A program made the position numbers and the translations under genes. Shown piece after piece: positions 24,805 through 33,569 of a DNA stretch of 44,150 nucleotides. Source of the DNA: Leptolyngbya sp. FACHB-60. GTDB lineage: Bacteria; Cyanobacteriota; Cyanobacteriia; Phormidesmidales; Phormidesmidaceae. The stretch spans positions 1 to 44,150 of the forward strand of contig NZ_JACJOX010000053.1 in assembly GCF_014695775.1 (NCBI RefSeq), given 5' to 3'. How positions within the stretch are numbered: position 1 is the stretch's first letter; the number at the start of each line of letters is the position of its first letter. Below the pieces are notes generated by a model. It did not search any database, was not told the origin of the DNA, and saw only the letters and a list, made by a program, of their open reading frames with translations.

Positions 24805-26436
24805 TTATGGATTGGCAGTGCGCGGCATTTGAATATAGCCCCACTTGCCACCCCGGAGCTGGCTGGAATAAAAACAGCCGTCGCTTTGGCTACAGACCGT
24901 CTGCACTCGGGTCCAGGTGCCGCCCACATTGACCCGTGCCATGCCATTTGAGACCCGATCCGCATCCACAAACTGAGGTGCGATCGCATATCGCCCTGTG
25001 CGGTCAATAAAGCCAGCCTGTTCGCCCCGGCGCACCATGGCAATGCCCCCCGAAAAGGGAGTTGCCACCAGGCCTTGATACTCTGCATGGGCAAAGAATT
25101 GCGGTGAAATTGCCGTTTCACCAGCGCGGTTAATGTAGCCCCAGGTTCGTCCATCACCATTGAGGCCGAGAACGGCAGCCAATCCCTCAGCAAAGGGCTC
25201 GGCATCGTAATACTGAGGCTCGATCACAAAGGCCCCAGTGCGATCGATATAGCCCCACAATGCACTAGCCGTGGGAGAAGGACGCACTTTCACAGCCGCC
25301 AACCCGTCGGAAAACGCTCTGACTTGCTCAAACTGGGGCTGAATCGCGATCGCCCCCGTTTTGTCGATAAAGCCAGATTGACCATCTACTGTGATCGCGG
25401 CCAGCCCTTCCGTAAAAAAGGTCACGTAATAGGGATAAGGCCGAATAGCGATCGCCCCCGTTTTATCAATAAATAATCCAGTCAGCTCACTCTCAGGGCG
25501 AATGGCGGCCAGGCCATCCGAGAAGTCCTCAGGGCGGGTTGTAAATTGACGGGGAATGGCGTAAGCTCCCGTGCGATCGATAAAGCCCCATTCAGCCCCG
25601 ACCCGCACCGCCGCTAACCCGTCTGAAAATGCTCCCCCCTCGTCAAACTGCGGTGCAATTACCGTTGCCCCCTGCTGGTTCATATAGCCAACTTTTCCAT
25701 TGACTAAGAAGGGCACTAGCCCCTCTGAAAAGCGATCAAACCCGCCCAGTTCAGGAGGAATCGTAAACACTGTGCGATCGCCTGCCACATACTGTACGGG
25801 CACCGTCCGAGCGAGGTTGAGGGACTGACAGATCAAGGCCGCTACCTCACCCCGAGTGATGGCTCGATTGGGCTGTAGTTGCCGCAGGTTCGGATAGTTC
25901 ACGACCAAACGCCCAACCGTTCCGGCTGCGATCGCATTTCTAGCGTAGGGTGGCACCTGCTGAGCATCGTCAAAATGTCGCTGCAAGACCGTTTCCGCTG
26001 CTTCTGGGCTGCTCATGTGAGTAGCATTCGCCAAAATTGCGATCGCCTGCACTCGGGGAATGGCTTCTGTAGGCCGAAATGTGCCGTCCGGATAGCCTGA
26101 GAAAAATTCCCGCGCGTAGGCATCTCGGATAGCTCGATAGCCCCAGAAGGTAGAGGGCACATCTCGAAACGTCGGAGCACTGCGAGTCGGCTCAACATCG
26201 CCAAACGAATTGAGCATGAGAACAGCGAATTCAGTGCGAGTCAGGGTTGCTTGGGGGCGAAAGCTGCCCTCGGGATAACCACTCACCCGACGTTGCGCCG
26301 CTAATTGGTCAATACAGGTAGCGGCCCAATGAGATTGGGTATCTGAAAAAGCAAGGGCGCTGGAAGCAGCCAAAGCCCAAGTGACAGTTGCGGTTGCTGA
26401 AAGGGTAATGGAGCGAAGCAGTTTGAGAAAGGTCAT
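24805..26436 (-). CDS. SLH-domain plus WG-repeat surface protein
   Basis: 543 residues. A Sec signal peptide (MTFLKLLRSITLSATATVTW then ALAASSALAF) is followed by three SLH domains. The first is about 30-85 (HWAATCIDQLAAQRRVSGYP, GSFRPQATLTRTEFAVLML). The second is about 90-150 (YPDGTFRPTEAIPRVQAIAI). The third is about 155-215 (PNRAITRGEVAALICQSLN). SLH domains usually anchor proteins to the peptidoglycan or S-layer. Residues about 235-540 are WG repeats such as VGYMNQQGATVIAPQFDEGG and WGFIDRTGAYAIP. It is therefore likely a cell-wall-attached repeat protein that binds other proteins. It is convergent with the MOSC gene. Confidence 0.92.
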   Translation of the reverse strand: MTFLKLLRSITLSATATVTWALAASSALAFSDTQSHWAATCIDQLAAQRRVSGYPEGSFRPQATLTRTEFAVLMLNSFGDVEPTRSAPTFRDVPSTFWGYRAIRDAYAREFFSGYPDGTFRPTEAIPRVQAIAILANATHMSSPEAAETVLQRHFDDAQQVPPYARNAIAAGTVGRLVVNYPNLRQLQPNRAITRGEVAALICQSLNLARTVPVQYVAGDRTVFTIPPELGGFDRFSEGLVPFLVNGKVGYMNQQGATVIAPQFDEGGAFSDGLAAVRVGAEWGFIDRTGAYAIPRQFTTRPEDFSDGLAAIRPESELTGLFIDKTGAIAIRPYPYYVTFFTEGLAAITVDGQSGFIDKTGAIAIQPQFEQVRAFSDGLAAVKVRPSPTASALWGYIDRTGAFVIEPQYYDAEPFAEGLAAVLGLNGDGRTWGYINRAGETAISPQFFAHAEYQGLVATPFSGGIAMVRRGEQAGFIDRTGRYAIAPQFVDADRVSNGMARVNVGGTWTRVQTVCSQSDGCFYSSQLRGGKWGYIQMPRTANP

Positions 26437-26792
26437 CCTACACCAGATAGGTCAATGAAATGGAATGCAGCTTTAAGAATTATCAGCAGACAATAGAAGA
26501 TTAATGCCTAATTGTTTCATCTGTTAAAACTGTTTCAACCTCTATAGCTCTAGTCAGGATCAAAAGTAGGGTGGGCACTACCCACCACCCCATCAACGCT
26601 CTCACCTATCGCTTCCCGATCGCCAACTCCTCCCCTTAGCCATCACGCGCCACCATCAGCCTCCACACCATTTGACAAGGCCTATGGCAGGCTAGCATCC
26701 CCAGTCCGCCATTTTTTTTAAGTTGTGCCATGGGTAAGATGTCGCGGCGGCTCTGGCCTGGTTTAGTTTAAGCAGATCCTGTGAGGTGGATA
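26437..26792. other. Gap with a fold-back repeat
   Basis: Contains the second GTAGGGTGGGCA fold-back (26566-26590; GGTGGG-CACTA-CCCACC). Divergent promoters for the SLH-WG gene and the TspO-like gene should lie here. Nothing else is recognised. Confidence 0.45.
26566..26590. repeat. GTAGGGTGGGCA-type fold-back repeat, copy 2
   Basis: TAGGGTGGGCACTACCCACCACCCC forms a GGTGGG/CCCACC stem with a short loop. Same family as 24769-24793. Confidence 0.55.
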
Positions 26793-27251
26793 ATGTTTCC
26801 AGCCTGGTTAGTCATTGCGGTGGTGGGAGCGGCGATCGCGTCTGCATCCAGCCTGGTTAGGCCTCGCGGTCTTAAGTGGTTTAAGCGACAGCGTCGCCCC
26901 GACTGGTTAAAGTTTGAGTTTGCCATTCCTGTCGTGTGGATGGCGGTATTTATCTGCGGTGGCTGGTCGGCCTACATTGTCTGGAAACAAACCCAGAGCT
27001 GGTGGTTCATGGCGGGGTACGTCGTGCTTGAGCTGCTGATTGTGAGCTATAACCCGGTCATGTGCAACTTACAGAATTTGCGAGCGGGCACGGCGATCGG
27101 TGCGGCAGGGTTTGTGTTTGGGTTGCTGCTGGCCTTGCCAGTGGCACAGGTAGACGGAACAGCATTCCTCTTGCTGCTACCCTTCCTACTATGGAGCCCA
27201 GTAGGAACGCTAATTACCTGGCAGATGACGCAGCTAAATCCGGGCCAATAA
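26793..27251 (+). CDS. TspO/MBR family membrane protein
   Basis: 152 residues, five hydrophobic helices. The Trp-rich pattern fits the TspO/MBR (tryptophan-rich sensory protein) family: GLKWFKRQRRPDWLKFEFAI, PVVWMAVFICGGWSAYIVWK, YNPVMCNLQNLRAGTAIGAA and LLLLPFLLWSPVGTLITWQM. TspO proteins bind porphyrins and steroids and influence tetrapyrrole stress responses. Cyanobacterial versions like this one diverge from the Rhodobacter/mitochondrial type. I chose the ATG at 26793 because AGGTGG at 26784-26789 precedes it; the open frame starts at GTG 26781. It is monocistronic. Confidence 0.78.
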   Translation: MFPAWLVIAVVGAAIASASSLVRPRGLKWFKRQRRPDWLKFEFAIPVVWMAVFICGGWSAYIVWKQTQSWWFMAGYVVLELLIVSYNPVMCNLQNLRAGTAIGAAGFVFGLLLALPVAQVDGTAFLLLLPFLLWSPVGTLITWQMTQLNPGQ

Positions 27252-27629
27252 CCCTGGTGGTCTGACCAACTCAAGTTTGTTTATTGACGATGCATTAGAG
27301 AAGTCGGCGATCGCACCACAATAACTCACTAGTCTTAATCATATGAAATAGCAGTGCGATCGCCGTTGAAAACCTTAGAGTTTTATGTCACGCCTGAGCT
27401 ACAAAAAACCAGTAGCAGCAGAATCCGTCAATTCTCTAAGATTTTCTTTGGGATCTGCTTGAACTCAGACTAAAACAATTTGAGAGCCAGATTTTACACT
27501 TCAGCCTCTCTATCAACCCTCTCAGCAAAATTTATACATTTAGATTAAAAAAGTTATGCCTCGCGGCAGGTAGCAATCTTTTGCTCCAATCTGTAATCTA
27601 TTTCTATTCATGTAGATAGAGCAAACGCC
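27252..27629. other. A/T-rich gap without a gene
   Basis: Several short T-rich runs and one HIP1-type site. It should contain the promoter of the small lipoprotein. No convincing hairpin or ORF was seen. Confidence 0.4.
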
Positions 27630-27803
27630 ATGAAAGCAAGCTGGATGGTTTTACCGTTGGTGCTTGGTCTTGCTTCTCTAACTGTTGCCTGTGACACCGC
27701 AGGAAACACTGAGGCTGAAGAACAGCTAGAAACAGAGCCGAGCGGGCTTGAGCCTGTCGAAGGCGAAGAAGAGGAAGAGGAAGAGGGTGGAGGTGACGAC
27801 TAG
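27630..27803 (+). CDS. Small acidic lipoprotein (57 residues)
   Basis: MKASWMVLPLVLGLASLTVA followed by Cys is a complete lipoprotein signal peptide with lipobox LTVAC. The mature part is only about 36 residues and extremely acidic: CDTAGNTEAEEQLETEPSG, then a C-terminus with a run of Glu (GEEEEEEEGGGDD). It should be a lipid-anchored, disordered polyanion facing the periplasm, perhaps binding cations or a basic partner; the function is inferred only from composition. An inverted repeat lies downstream at 27990-28024. Confidence 0.7.
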   Translation: MKASWMVLPLVLGLASLTVACDTAGNTEAEEQLETEPSGLEPVEGEEEEEEEGGGDD

Positions 27804-27989
27804 AGGCTTTTACCCCTTCAAAACTGAGGCCGAGCTATAGCAAATCGCGACTTACTAACAAAGTTGATCTTCTATTGCGCAGGTTAGGTACGCGTTAGCA
27901 AACCCAAATAAAACTTAGTTTGATGTTGGACTGAAATTCACTATCTAGCCTGTCAATTTAGAGGTTCATCAATTAATTAGGGGCAATAT

Positions 27990-28024
27990 TACTGCTTCTT
28001 TTATATAAAACAAAAGAAGCAGTA
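27990..28024. terminator. 13-bp inverted repeat between small lipoprotein and YihY genes
   Basis: TACTGCTTCTTTT (27990-28002) pairs exactly with AAAAGAAGCAGTA (28012-28024), loop ATATAAAAC. It lies in the 328-base gap 27804-28131, which otherwise contains nothing I recognise. No U-run follows, so terminator function is uncertain. Confidence 0.4.
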
Positions 28025-28131
28025 GAACAATCAAGTTCGATTGCCTAAACGACAAAAATAAAGCGTCAGAAAGCGGGCTGCCGATCTGATGTTTTTTGGC
28101 CATAACGCAACGAGAAACCAGAGCGCTGACA

Positions 28132-29031
28132 ATGAGTTTAAAACAGGTTTGGCGACTGCTCAAGCAGGCTTTTCAGGAGTGGAACCAAGACAAAGCTTCG
28201 CAGTTAGCCGCTGCGCTGGCCTACTACACCCTGTTTTCTCTAGCGCCTCTGCTTATTTTAGCGATCGCGATCGCCAGCCTGTTTTTTGATAACGGTGCCG
28301 TGCGTGAGCAACTCATGGGCCAAGTCGAATCTTTGATGGGTGGGGCTAGCGCCGACTTTGTGCGCACCGTGCTCGACAACGCCAACCGCCCTGGAGAAAA
28401 CTCTGGCTGGGTGGCGTCAGCAATCAGCGTGGTGCTGCTGTTGGTGGGTGCTACGGGGGTACTGTCGCAGCTCCAACTGTCGCTCAACACAATTTGGAAT
28501 TTAGAAGCTCGCCCTGGAATCGGCCTGATCGATCAAGTTCGCAAGCGGCTGCTATCGTTGGGGATGGTTATTGTCATTGGCTTTCTGCTGCTGGTGTCGC
28601 TGATCGCCAGTTCGATGATCTCTGGGTTTTCAGGCTATCTCAGCATGCTCATGCCAGGTTTAGACGCACTGGTTCAGTTCCTCAATTTTGTACTGGCCTT
28701 TGGTCTAAGCACTTTGCTTTTTGCCGTCATGTTTAAATATTTACCCGACGCCATCATTGCCTGGCGCGATGTTTGGTTTGGGGCTGCTGCTACTGCTATT
28801 TTATTTTCGATAGGCAAATATTTGATTGGTCTCTACTTAGGCAATAGCAGTTTTGGCTCATCCTACGGCGCGGCAGGATCGGTGATAATTTTGCTGGTTT
28901 GGGTGTTTTATTCAGCCCAAATTTTATTTTACGGGGCCGAACTTACCCAGGTCTACAGCTGTCGCTTTGGCTCACAGATTAAGCCCAACAAGTATGCTGT
29001 TCAGCGAGATCCATCGCCTGAGCAGTCATGA
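28132..29031 (+). CDS. YihY/BrkB family membrane protein
   Basis: 299 residues, six hydrophobic segments. Family hallmarks are QLAAALAYYTLFSLAPLLIL near the N-terminus, LSQLQLSLNTIWNLEARPG, LLFAVMFKYLPDAIIAWRDV, and GKYLIGLYLGNSSFGSSYGA followed by VIILLVWVFYSAQILFYGAE. The family was once misnamed ribonuclease BN; it is probably a transporter or lipid-flipping membrane protein. The open frame begins at a TTG at 28096, but the ATG at 28132 gives the normal MSLKQVWRLL start. The stop overlaps the next gene as ATGA, so the two proteins should be made together. Confidence 0.93.
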   Translation: MSLKQVWRLLKQAFQEWNQDKASQLAAALAYYTLFSLAPLLILAIAIASLFFDNGAVREQLMGQVESLMGGASADFVRTVLDNANRPGENSGWVASAISVVLLLVGATGVLSQLQLSLNTIWNLEARPGIGLIDQVRKRLLSLGMVIVIGFLLLVSLIASSMISGFSGYLSMLMPGLDALVQFLNFVLAFGLSTLLFAVMFKYLPDAIIAWRDVWFGAAATAILFSIGKYLIGLYLGNSSFGSSYGAAGSVIILLVWVFYSAQILFYGAELTQVYSCRFGSQIKPNKYAVQRDPSPEQS

Positions 29032-29480
29032 CTCCCCTTTCACCCATTTCTTGGATAGATGTTACCGGTCGATTGGCCGTCGCTGTTGCCCTAGGGGCGG
29101 TGATTGGTGTCGATAGACAATTTAGCCGCAAAGCTGCTGGTCTAAGGACAAACATGTTGGTCTCCTTAGGGGCTGCTCTATTTGTTTTAGTAACCATTCA
29201 AAGCGGCATGGCCCAGGTGGACAATAGCGCCATGGGTCGTATTCTTCAGGGCATTATTACTGGGGTTGGGTTCGTGGGAGCTGGGACTATTTTCCGGGAG
29301 GATCGGGTGCGAGGGCTGACCTCTGCCACGGCCATTTGGGTATCCGCTGGCACTGGTATTGCTGCTGGATTAGGGCTATGGCAGCTGGGTCTTTTAGGCA
29401 CGGGATTTGCCTTAATTATTCTACGTTTGATGAAATTTGCCGAAGGCCGTGTGCAACAACCACAACCTCCCCACTATTGA
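29028..29480 (+). CDS. MgtC/SapB family protein
   Basis: 150 residues. It carries the conserved MgtC N-domain: RLAVAVALGAVIGVDRQFSR, KAAGLRTNMLVSLGAALFVL, QGIITGVGFVGAGTIFRED and VRGLTSATAIWVSAGTGIAA, with about four membrane helices. It lacks the cytoplasmic C-terminal domain of Salmonella MgtC and so is of the short SapB type. MgtC proteins are linked to growth at low Mg and to inhibition of membrane ATP synthase. Four-base overlap with the YihY-like gene upstream indicates translational coupling. Confidence 0.92.
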   Translation: MTPLSPISWIDVTGRLAVAVALGAVIGVDRQFSRKAAGLRTNMLVSLGAALFVLVTIQSGMAQVDNSAMGRILQGIITGVGFVGAGTIFREDRVRGLTSATAIWVSAGTGIAAGLGLWQLGLLGTGFALIILRLMKFAEGRVQQPQPPHY

Positions 29481-29707
29481 GTAGATATTTGCTAGCGAAA
29501 CCGCTATTCACTGCCAGCGTTGAAGATAGCAAAGCCTTTTAAAATCCATCCATAGGATGATAAATTTGCGTAGGCAAGATTGTTACTCTGGATTAATTCC
29601 TCAGGGTTGACAAAAACAGCACCGACAAATGCTTGACCATAAGTATTTTTGCTTTCATGTCAGGCATTGTTTTTGCGAATACAACGGTACGATGCGGCCT
29701 TGAATTT

Positions 29708-30154
29708 ATGGCTAACGATAACTCGATGAACCCACAACAGTCTGATCTCGCTGAAAAACTTCTCCCCCATGAGATAGATGCAGCGCCACCGCCGTCTAAC
29801 GAGCCCGTAATTCACCTGCCGCCCAGTCAGTTCGAAGTTGAAGATGCTCGGGTCGGGCAGAGTTATGACAGTGCGCAGCTTGGGGCTGAAGTGACTGCCG
29901 ATAACGCTATGGAAACGATTAGCCCCGTGACGGGGGGTGACCCCGATGCCGATGCAGGGCAAGCCGAAACAGTGGGAGAAGAGGCCATTGGTGGCACGAC
30001 ACCAACTCCTGAGCAAAACGATGTTGATGATATCGCTGACGCTGTAGGCATTAGCATTCAGCCCGAGCACCCCGTCGGCGTCCTCAACGAAATGAATCGT
30101 CGGGATGACCAGCGGTTTGAACTTGATCCGGAGTCTAAGGATCCTGAGTCTTAA
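29708..30154 (+). CDS. DUF6335 family protein
   Basis: 148 residues, acidic and probably largely extended. The C-terminal part carries the pattern I associate with DUF6335: SPVTGGDPDADAGQAETVG, EEAIGGTTPTPEQNDVDDIA and a terminal MNRRDDQRFELDPES. These proteins are widespread in cyanobacteria and have no known function. The frame is open from a TTG at 29633; the ATG at 29708 gives the compact soluble form. It ends 9 bases before the CHAD gene, so the two are very probably co-transcribed. Confidence 0.82.
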   Translation: MANDNSMNPQQSDLAEKLLPHEIDAAPPPSNEPVIHLPPSQFEVEDARVGQSYDSAQLGAEVTADNAMETISPVTGGDPDADAGQAETVGEEAIGGTTPTPEQNDVDDIADAVGISIQPEHPVGVLNEMNRRDDQRFELDPESKDPES

Positions 30155-30163
30155 TTGTCAGCT

Positions 30164-31087
30164 ATGCCCTATCGATTTTTCACAGACAGCACCGTTGAGA
30201 CCAATGTTCAGCGCATTTTTAACGAGCAGATCGGGAAAGCTGCCCAAGAGCTGAGTGAAGGCATGGGAGACGATCCTGAGAAGGCAATTCACAACACTCG
30301 CAAGCGGCTGAAAAAGGGGCGATCGCTGCTGCGGCTGGTGCGAAGGTCTATCGGCGAAAAAACCTACCAGCGAGAGAATGATCAGTTAAGAAGTATTGGT
30401 CAGGCTCTTGCCCCGGCCCGCGATGGTGCTGTCTATCAAAAAACCTTGGGCGATTTAATCAAAATCTATGGAATATCACTTGAGAATAAGGGACTTTCTG
30501 AGCTGCAAGACAGCCTGGCAAACCTGTATCAATCTAAACTCAAGGCACTGCGCGAGCGCGACAATGCCATAGCGCCTATTCTGGCCGATCTAGAAGCGAG
30601 TAAAGATCGACTCAGCCAACTCACTTTGCATCAGACGGGGTGGAAAGCTATCTCCAAAAGCCTAGAACAAATTTATCGTCAGGGTCAAGATCGATTCCAC
30701 GCTGCCTACAAAGACGGCGATGACGAAGTATTTCACGATTGGCGCAAACGGGTTAAAGATCTGTGGTACAACTCCTGTTTGCTCAAGCAGGCTTGGCCCC
30801 CCGTTATGGAAACTTTTGGTTCCGAAACTCACTACCTCTCTGAATTGCTGGGCGATGGCCATGACATTGCTGTTCTACAACATTTTTTGCAACATCCCCC
30901 TTCGGAAGTGGCGCTTAGTGATACGCATTTAACTGTACTCATGCCCCTATTGGCTCATCGCCAAGAAAAGCTGCACCGGCAGGCCAAAGATTTAGGGGAA
31001 AAACTCTACAGCGAGAAGCCCAAGACATTCATCCGGCGTATTCATAGTTATTGGCAGAGTGAGTTTTCGAGTTCGGGTGAGCCTTAG
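30164..31087 (+). CDS. CHAD domain protein
   Basis: 307 residues, almost entirely alpha-helical and basic. The CHAD (conserved histidine alpha-helical) signature is in two halves: KAIHNTRKRLKKGRSLLRLV near residue 45 and EVFHDWRKRVKDLWYNSCLL near residue 190. The basic His-Arg-Lys-lined groove of this fold binds inorganic polyphosphate in studied members, and some localise to polyphosphate granules. No CYTH triphosphatase domain is fused. I chose the ATG at 30164 over the frame opening at TTG 30155. Confidence 0.92.
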   Translation: MPYRFFTDSTVETNVQRIFNEQIGKAAQELSEGMGDDPEKAIHNTRKRLKKGRSLLRLVRRSIGEKTYQRENDQLRSIGQALAPARDGAVYQKTLGDLIKIYGISLENKGLSELQDSLANLYQSKLKALRERDNAIAPILADLEASKDRLSQLTLHQTGWKAISKSLEQIYRQGQDRFHAAYKDGDDEVFHDWRKRVKDLWYNSCLLKQAWPPVMETFGSETHYLSELLGDGHDIAVLQHFLQHPPSEVALSDTHLTVLMPLLAHRQEKLHRQAKDLGEKLYSEKPKTFIRRIHSYWQSEFSSSGEP

Positions 31088-31179
31088 AAATGCAGCGCTG
31101 ACCATATAAAGATTGAGAATAGAAGAACGAAAAACAAAAAAGTGAGCGTTGCATAATATCAGTAATAATCGCGCTCCGC

Positions 31180-31227
31180 CCCACATTTTGGGGACAGATG
31201 GCAGAATGCTTGCCCCCAAAATGTGGG
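31180..31227. terminator. 14-bp stem hairpin between convergent CHAD and DUF3616 genes
   Basis: CCCACATTTTGGGG (31180-31193) pairs exactly with CCCCAAAATGTGGG (31214-31227), loop 20 bases. Its place between two gene ends suggests a bidirectional terminator or mRNA-end stabiliser. No long U-run is present. Confidence 0.5.
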
Positions 31228-31360
31228 ATTTAGGAAGGTATGCAAGATTTAAGGGTTTGTCAGTTCATTCCTTGATCAGCACTGCTAAAAGTGTCTAATG
31301 AGCTTGAATTTCGGTCTCTTGGATTGCCCTATTTAGACTTTACCTGCCACAGAACTCCTC

Positions 31361-32461
31361 TCAATCAATCACCCCGATTCCAGTTTGGTTAGGGAGGCGA
31401 AAGATGTCAGCAAATATCGCTTTAGGGCCGGGGCGACGCCTGTCGTCGGGCGAATCGTAGACCACCATCAGCCCATCGTCATAACCTAGGCAGGGCACCA
31501 GCGCCAAGCCTTCGGCATGGTCAGAGCCGATGGTAAATGGTAGATCAAACAAAACCTTGAGTTGGCCAGAGTCTTGGCTCCACAGTGTATCGTTGGTGTG
31601 CTCAAGAACGTCATCAAGGCGGAACATCTGCATAGCACCCTCTAGCTCCATAGTTGGGCCAGCTAGCAGCAGTAGATCGCCTTCGTGTAGACACAACTCG
31701 CGAATTCCCTGACCGTTGAGATCAAGAAAGTGTTTACGGTAGAGACAACCTTCTCCCAAATCTTTAAGCGTGAGCACACCGGGTTCAGTATCTTCTACTT
31801 CGATTTCAAGAATAATGGCCCACCCGCGTAACACTGGACCGCGCAGGCCCAAAAAGATTTTGCTGCCGCTAACGGCAAGGCCTTCGACATCGAAGCCGTT
31901 GTCTTTGGAGGGTAGCTGCATCTTGAGAAATAGCCCCAGGTGCTCGTCTTTGGCGAGAGCCTCCATCAGCAGATTGTGGCCGCTCACATGCTTTAAGCTA
32001 GCTGCAGTGAGGGTATCACCCTCGTTGTCAGACCGGGCGTAGGTTGGCACAATTTCGCCATTGAGAATTGGTAGGCGAGCCAACAGCGATCGGTTTGGGT
32101 CACGCTCAATTTCAGAGAGCCGCTGAATGTCTTTGAGCTGCTTTTTACCCTTAGCTTGAGTACGTTTAAAGCTGTGAGAACCCACGACCCAAAGATAGCC
32201 GTCGCAATAGTCAAGGCCTTCAATATCGATTTCAGACTCATCATCAAAGAGCTGAATAAAGTCTTGGAGGTGAAAGGTTTTGTGGTTGCCATAGACCCCA
32301 TCACCCATGGGGCTTAGCCGCTCTAGGGTAGTGAATTCATCGGAACCGAGCCAGAGATTACCATCTGGGGTGCGGGTCACAGCAGATAGTTCAGCTATTA
32401 GATCGTCGTCGTCGGATTGAAAGTTAAGCAGAGCGCGGCTGAGCAAAAATCCATTGGGCAT
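31361..32461 (-). CDS. DUF3616 family protein
   Basis: 366 residues. The repeated beta-strand pattern fits a DUF3616 beta-propeller-like fold: NLWLGSDEFTTLERLSPMGD, IDIEGLDYCDGYLWVVGSHS, FDVEGLAVSGSKIFLGLRGP, DLNGQGIRELCLHEGDLLLL and DHAEGLALVPCLGYDDGLMV. The repeated (D/E)xEGL motif marks successive blades. No signal peptide is evident. Function is unknown; members have been compared with sugar lactonase or phytase propellers, but no catalytic residues are clear here. It is convergent with the CHAD gene. Confidence 0.85.
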   Translation of the reverse strand: MPNGFLLSRALLNFQSDDDDLIAELSAVTRTPDGNLWLGSDEFTTLERLSPMGDGVYGNHKTFHLQDFIQLFDDESEIDIEGLDYCDGYLWVVGSHSFKRTQAKGKKQLKDIQRLSEIERDPNRSLLARLPILNGEIVPTYARSDNEGDTLTAASLKHVSGHNLLMEALAKDEHLGLFLKMQLPSKDNGFDVEGLAVSGSKIFLGLRGPVLRGWAIILEIEVEDTEPGVLTLKDLGEGCLYRKHFLDLNGQGIRELCLHEGDLLLLAGPTMELEGAMQMFRLDDVLEHTNDTLWSQDSGQLKVLFDLPFTIGSDHAEGLALVPCLGYDDGLMVVYDSPDDRRRPGPKAIFADIFRLPNQTGIGVID

Positions 32462-32815
32462 AGTGACTAACCGATCGCTACTTTGAGACTATTATTCTAA
32501 ATAATTCGGCTGATAGCGCCCTCCTTCAAAGGAGAGAAATACTGATGCGCAAGGCCAACATTCTATACACAGATAGAGGACTAAAAAATTAACTCTACCG
32601 TAGGTTTGAGCAATATAATTCTTTTAGAAAGGGATTTAAGAGCAGTGGTATGTCGCTCGATTGAGATGACCAAGCTGTTTGCTTAGCAGCACGATATTCT
32701 GCAACAGTTATCTTGAGGGCAGGAGGTCTAATCTTGTACCAAGCCGCTTCTCTGGCCCTCTTGAATGCTAAATCTCAAGCCCGATCCCTAACCGGTTTAA
32801 CCATTTCCCCACCCC
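32462..32815. other. Gap upstream of the DedA gene
   Basis: Divergent promoter region for DUF3616 (minus) and DedA (plus). No ORF, repeat or convincing operator was seen. Confidence 0.4.
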
Positions 32816-33424
32816 ATGTTCAACTGGATCACGACCTGGATTGAGTCTCTTGGCTATGTCGGCATTTTTGGTCTGATGGTGCTAGAACATCTGTTTCCGC
32901 CCATTCCGTCGGAGTTGGTGATGCCGTTGGCGGGGTTTGTCAGCCGCAACAGCTCGGATATGAACCTGGTCGGGGTTATTTTATCGGGATCCCTAGGCTC
33001 CTTGATTGGGGCGTCAGCGTGGTATGTGGTGGGTCAGTTGATCAGCCATGAGCAGATGATGGGCTGGGTGAGACGCTACGGACGCTGGCTGACGCTCAAG
33101 CCGAGAGACATTGAAAAGGCGATGGATTTTTTTCAGAAGAGTGGCGGCGGCTGGATTGTAGGGGCAGGCCGCATGGTGCCGGGGGTGCGCACCTACGTGT
33201 CAGTGCCGGCGGGACTGAGTCACATGCCGCTGCTGCCCTACCTGGGTTACTCTGCCCTGGGTACCCTGCTGTGGACGGGGGCGCTGGCGGTGGCGGGTTA
33301 CATCTTAGGCTCTCAGTTTGAGCGGGTGCAGGTGTTTCTTGGCCCCATTGGCAAAATTGTGCTGATTAGCTGTGCGATCGCCCTGGTTATCTGGGTCGCT
33401 GTTCGCCGCCGCCGCCAGGCTTAG
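32816..33424 (+). CDS. DedA family (VTT domain) membrane protein
   Basis: 202 residues. The DedA signature is intact: GYVGIFGLMVLEHLFPPIPS at the N-terminus, the conserved ELVMPLAGFVS, and FQKSGGGWIVGAGRMVPGVR followed by TYVSVPAGLSHMPLLPYLGY. DedA proteins are membrane scramblases or flippases linked to undecaprenyl phosphate recycling and phosphatidylethanolamine traffic. About four to five helices end in a basic tail (AVRRRRQA). A textbook terminator follows, so the gene is monocistronic. Confidence 0.95.
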   Translation: MFNWITTWIESLGYVGIFGLMVLEHLFPPIPSELVMPLAGFVSRNSSDMNLVGVILSGSLGSLIGASAWYVVGQLISHEQMMGWVRRYGRWLTLKPRDIEKAMDFFQKSGGGWIVGAGRMVPGVRTYVSVPAGLSHMPLLPYLGYSALGTLLWTGALAVAGYILGSQFERVQVFLGPIGKIVLISCAIALVIWVAVRRRRQA

Positions 33425-33460
33425 ACTGCTGTTGGCGAATTTTGCTGAACTCATTCAAAA

Positions 33461-33494
33461 GCCACCGCCAGATTAACTCTGGCGGCGGTTTTTA
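33461..33494 (+). terminator. Rho-independent terminator of the DedA gene
   Basis: GCCACCGCCAGA and TCTGGCGGCGG form a strong G+C-rich stem with one mismatch and a TTAAC loop, followed directly by TTTTTAG. It lies about 37 bases after the DedA stop. Confidence 0.8.
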
Positions 33495-33569
33495 GGTGAG
33501 GAGTATTTACCCTCGGGCGATCGCTCCACCACAAAGAAAATTCCCTGGGTCGAGCAGGCTGGATTTCAC

